This document shows positions 59,801 to 64,000 of a stretch of DNA of 64,000 nucleotides, piece by piece. The notes beneath the pieces were generated by a model that worked only from the letters and a program-made list of their open reading frames with translations, ran no database searches and was not told the origin of the DNA. Each line of letters opens with the position of its first letter. The stretch's first letter is position 1. The position numbers and the translations under genes were made by a program. This DNA is from Echinococcus granulosus (lineage: Eukaryota > Platyhelminthes > Cestoda > Cyclophyllidea > Taeniidae). The stretch is taken from contig NW_020170414.1 in NCBI RefSeq assembly GCF_000524195.1, forward strand, positions 440,015 to 504,014. Reading direction: 5' to 3'.

Positions 59801-62800
59801 TGAACGCACAACTCATTTCCCGCTCTGGTGTAGTTAAATGTAAACTGATTACGGTTTTTTTAATGATATTTATGAGCCTGGGGTTATTTGTTGCTGTATG
59901 CATTATAGGGACTTTAGTTACTAGAGATTCGTCAAGTAATTGTTTGAGGAATAACCCTAGGCAGGACTCAGGGTAACAGCTCTGCAACCAAAGGGTACGA
60001 AATGCGACTTCATGTTTTTAAAAGCAAGTGAAGTCAACAAACTAATTTTAATAATTTCCGAAAAAAGAGGCAAATTAACTGCCAGGAACACAATTATTAC
60101 TCCTGTAAGGCAAGGTAATTGCATATCTGAGAAAGTGAGTTGGAATTATGAGGAGGGCTTGATAAACAATCTAGATTCATAGCTGACAAGTTCATTGTCT
60201 GGTTTGATTTAACTTATAAAAGAAAACATAATTTGGGCTGTGTATTTCAAGTTAGCTTCCTATACTCTTAAAAATAATTGAGTTTATTTGTGTACCTTGC
60301 CGACGTTAGATCTCCTTAAGAATTTAATTTCCTTTGCAAAGCTTTCAGTTTGAAGCAGAATGGAGAGGCAATTAATAAAACTAAAAATGTGCCTGAGTAA
60401 AGAAATCACCTTTCATTATTATGTCTAGTGTGCGGCTAAATTTGATTTCCTCATCATTTTGCTTGCATAAATTTTAACATCAACAATTTTGGCTCTGGTG
60501 CTTAGCACGATCACTTGTCTACCGTGTACTGGAAAAAATTATATATGACTTGAAGCCAGCTAAATTGTTTCCACCTATGGGTTCGATTCAGAAATTTAGG
60601 AAAAATCAACATGAATCAGGTTGAGAGAAAAGCATTCCTATCAGATGCCAAGCTTAAAGACAGCAAATTCATCAGAAACGGCCAGGTATTTAAAAATCCG
60701 CCACGAAGCTATGCTTCTTTACCTAGACAGTCATTTCTCCAGCCAAAATGAATCGTAAATAGGAGTTCTTCACCAGTGTAAAAATCAGTGTTTGCAAAGG
60801 CATAGCTGGAAATTTTACGAGTTAGCTTATCTTGAAGGATCTAGGCTAACGTTGTGTAGCTCAATCAGGCACAAAAAATGACATTTTGGTTTTCACTTTT
60901 GCCAGCTCCTTTTTTGATCTAACTAAAATGTCACTCTCTAAAGAGAAGTGGATGCCTTCATTATAATATAAATTTTATGAGCTGTGGTGGCCGAACTGTT
61001 TCTATGACTATATAATTAAAATATGTGGTGGTCGTACGTGTAAAGTCAACTTATTCTAGATTAGTGGAATTCCTCAACAAGGATTTTCTACATATCCTAG
61101 AGTAAGCTTTTAGGACAAACTCATTCTGGTTGCTAGAAGATTGTACCTAGCTTATATTTTGCTTGAAATTGACAATGTCTTATCCGATGACTTAAAAAAT
61201 GTGTGCTATTTTCTATATTCACGCACCACAAAGTTGCTCGACACCACTGGCCTTTGGAGTGTTCTCTACCACCTGTCTCTTATTCAGAACCCTCCCTAAT
61301 ACAATGTTGCTTAAATGTGATGGATTTCATTTGGCCGTATCTTCTTTAAGAAAGGAATCCGGATCTCTTGCAGATCCAGGAGGGGAGTGGAAGCTCCCAT
61401 CAGATTTGCTGTAGGACAATTAGCGAAGTAGTGATATTGTGTTCTTGAATCACCACCCAAAAATTGATACATTAATTCAAAAAAGACTCCCTATTTACGA
61501 AAGCAATAGTAAAATTTTAAATCTTTTTCAACAGAAGAGAGAGGAGACAATGGGGATAAGGAAGCTCAGTCGCAACTCCCACACTTTCTCTCACGACTGA
61601 CCTGTGATGGGAAATGACTTCCTTATTGCACGGCTAAGTGAACAACTGTAGAGTTGGTTACCTCCTTACGATTCTACTCGTTCTCTTATACACCCACGCT
61701 CCTGAGATGCGCAGCCCTCCAGCCGTGGAGGAAAATGCATGCTTTGTGTGCGATTATTCACAGTTACTATTAATTGCCGACTTGATAAATCTCTAATAAA
61801 AAATAATTATGAGATCTGCCCATCACTCGATACTACCTAATGCACATTGTGGGCATGGAAGATAAACTGCTTCTATTTCCTCTTCAGCCTCAGTTAGAAG
61901 CATAGAATAAGTAAAAGTGAGGAAAGCGGTATTTGTACCCTTTCAACACAGCTCAAGATTTCAAGCCACACAGGAAAACAATTAATCGCAAGATGTGCAT
62001 TTAAGCGTGCCATGTTGCAAAAGGACTGGTGGTTGCAAAGGTGATGAGTTAAATAAGAAAATGTTTTATAAAGCTCTCTCTATTCGACTATCTCATTCGT
62101 ACCAAGACAATAAAAATGCACTAATCCACTCAACCCCATAAACATCTTTGTGCTTTAAATGGATATTCGAAATCCCTCTCTTTTACAATGAATCATTATT
62201 TCTTGCCATTGTCATGCCGATTTTCTCTTTCGCGTGTGTTTACCTACCTAACCGACGCGTTGTTCTTCCTTTCCCCCTTCCTCTCTTACTTTCTTATCCA
62301 CCCGCTGCAGAACAGCTAGAGATGGAGACCTCCATCAATGCTACCTTTTAGATGTTGAAATGCAGTATTTACGTCTTCACGTTCTCCTGCCTCTAATTTA
62401 CATCAAATCACTGCACATAGCTCAGTGCAATCGGTAATTCTCCATTAAATACTCTCTACCAATAACGACCAAGCGTTAACAACGGGGATGGTTCAGTTTA
62501 AAAACGCGATTCTTTGGTCGGTGAGCTTTGGTGCTTAAAAAGGCTTTAATGGCTGATGATTAGTAACGCCTGATTGATACTTGACAGCTCAATCCGACAA
62601 ACATCTATGCCACGATGCCAGAGGAAACTAGCCATTAAATTGGGATGTAGTTTCTACATCCCGACTCTTATAAGCTAAAGTATAAAAAGTGGAATCAACC
62701 GAAACTGTCTGCTTAAGGAGGCTTAGTGGAACTGACTTCCACCTCAAGTCCACCACTATTTCCACTTACAAGGAAGACGTTGAATGGATGCATGCAGAGG

Positions 62801-64000
62801 AGTCATAAATCACAGTGGTCGGAAGAGTCATTACTACTTGGAGCAAAATCAACTCATTTTTGCAAGGCCTTGCAATGGCTGACAATATAAACTCAGCCAC
62901 ATTAAATAAACAGAGAATGCAACCACTCACAGTGCCAACGTTAGCATGAGAACAGAATATTTCTGCGTCCGACAAGCAGTGAATTCAACCACCTCCCAAC
63001 TTGGCCAAAAGTGCACCCATCTACTCCTCGTAGGTCCACTACCACATCGACTTGCGAATAGTATTAGCCACTGCATACTAATTCTACCTCTTTTTACGTA
63101 ATCTCACTTACCCTTGTTTGTAATTAGAAGATAAGAATGGGAGAGGATACATAGCAAAGCCTTCCCACCCTCACACTCTACTGCTTCCCTTATTTCACCC
63201 CTCCAAAATAGACAGTGGGAAGCGGTGAAGCGAATAGAGACCAATAAGCTCGTTCGCGTTAATCACCCATTCATTTTCACCGTTTCACCTTGCAGAGAGA
63301 CCACGCTATCGGCCATGCCAGTAATCACTCAATCATTTTGTACAGATCTCACCCGCTGCTTGTTAATTTTAGGATGATCTGAGGAGGACACCACGTTTTC
63401 TTACTTTTTTAACCTACCTATTTTAACTCAGGAGTGTTTCTACGTTATTAAGGGTAGCAAAATCATCACCAGAATGCTCTTTTGAGCATTCACGTAAACC
63501 AAAACTCGATTTCAAAGCCGGCTGCCAATTGTTTCCAATTTGTGGAAGATATGAAAAGTGGGATGGAGTGATTGGAAGACAGGAAGGTGGGGGGATAGTG
63601 TAAAACACTGAATCATCCTCGTCCTCATCATCAGCTTATTCTCCCTATCCTATATTTTTTTTCCCCTGCGTCATGGAACTCGACAATTCCGTAAGCATAT
63701 TTGAACTAGAATAAAAGGAAATAGGACAGAATGGAAGAGAATCGAAAGGGCAGTTAGGAGGAAGAGATGAAGTGGAAAAGTAAACGTCTAAATTAGGCTG
63801 TTTACTTCCAGTTACAAATAGCTCTATAGGGAAGTTATGTTCACAAACGATTGCCGATTACAATGGTGATTAGTTGGTTGACCCATGTTTATCCTCACCC
63901 ACTTTGCCATTCTCCATGTTTCATTTAAATGCGGAAGTCAATACACGCAGAAATTAATGCCAACTCTAATATAGGGGCAAAAAATGCTTCAGCAAACGAA

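Larger units (their letters stand above)
45800..64000 (+). repeat. Segment C, right arm of the large duplication
   Basis: Partner of segment A (landmarks listed there); it reaches the right edge of the window still in register, so the duplication continues beyond. Near the edge the shared purine-rich and CCTCGTCCTCATC blocks (31.12 / 63.62 kb) and the CCCACTTT block (31.39 / 63.90 kb) remain easy to see. No gene was recognised inside. Differences from A include about 2.3 kb extra at 51.9-54.2 and roughly 1.5 kb extra between 60.4 and 62.3 kb. Confidence 0.88.

Noticed and set aside
1..64000. CRISPR arrays, tRNA or rRNA genes, intact transposase or reverse transcriptase
   Set aside because: I saw no regularly spaced short repeats, no cloverleaf with proper A and B boxes, no rRNA-like blocks, and no open frame with polymerase, integrase or transposase signatures.

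Overview
This window is eukaryotic, AT-rich nuclear DNA. It has one confidently recognised protein gene near the left edge, followed by about 60 kb in which I recognise no intact gene. The gene, UFL1 (the UFM1-protein ligase scaffold), rules out a bacterium and makes most fungi unlikely, because they lack the UFM1 pathway. A 78-nt GT-AG intron, a single interruption in an 841-codon gene and extensive ancient repeats fit a compact invertebrate genome such as a flatworm. That placement is an inference of low certainty.

Layout. 1-958: upstream of the gene, with a G-tract and possible 5'-UTR acceptor sites. 959-3562 (+): UFL1 in two exons. 3563-about 8,400: no recognisable gene, with candidate poly(A) signals close to the gene. 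About 8.4 kb to the end: a mosaic of old, diverged duplicated blocks.

I found the duplications by reading matching landmarks. Segment A (about 13.3-31.6 kb) and segment C (about 45.8-64.0 kb) are collinear paralogues at an offset of 31-34.5 kb. Segment B (about 35.0-39.1 kb) is a third, shorter copy of the left part. Units D1 and D2 (about 40.2-43.1 and 43.1-46.0 kb) are a 2.9-kb tandem pair. About 1.5 kb of each D unit, called element E here, also lies immediately left of segment A in the opposite orientation (11,880-13,340). In short hand alignments most pairs show 70-80 % identity; a few short blocks reach 85-90 %.

Interspersed repeats lie on this framework. R1 (about 0.2-0.43 kb) occurs in both orientations in at least a dozen places. 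R4 occurs near 8.5, 34.6 and 52.5 kb. Segments A and C also differ by kilobase-scale presence/absence blocks.

The most intriguing signal is inside element E. Three copies (41,084-41,368 +, 43,970-44,254 +, 12,535-12,798 -) line up as translated frames and end at the same stop position. In the first the frame is fully open; the other two are broken. This looks like the remains of an unidentified coding sequence spread by duplication. No tRNA, rRNA, CRISPR array or intact transposase/reverse transcriptase was seen.
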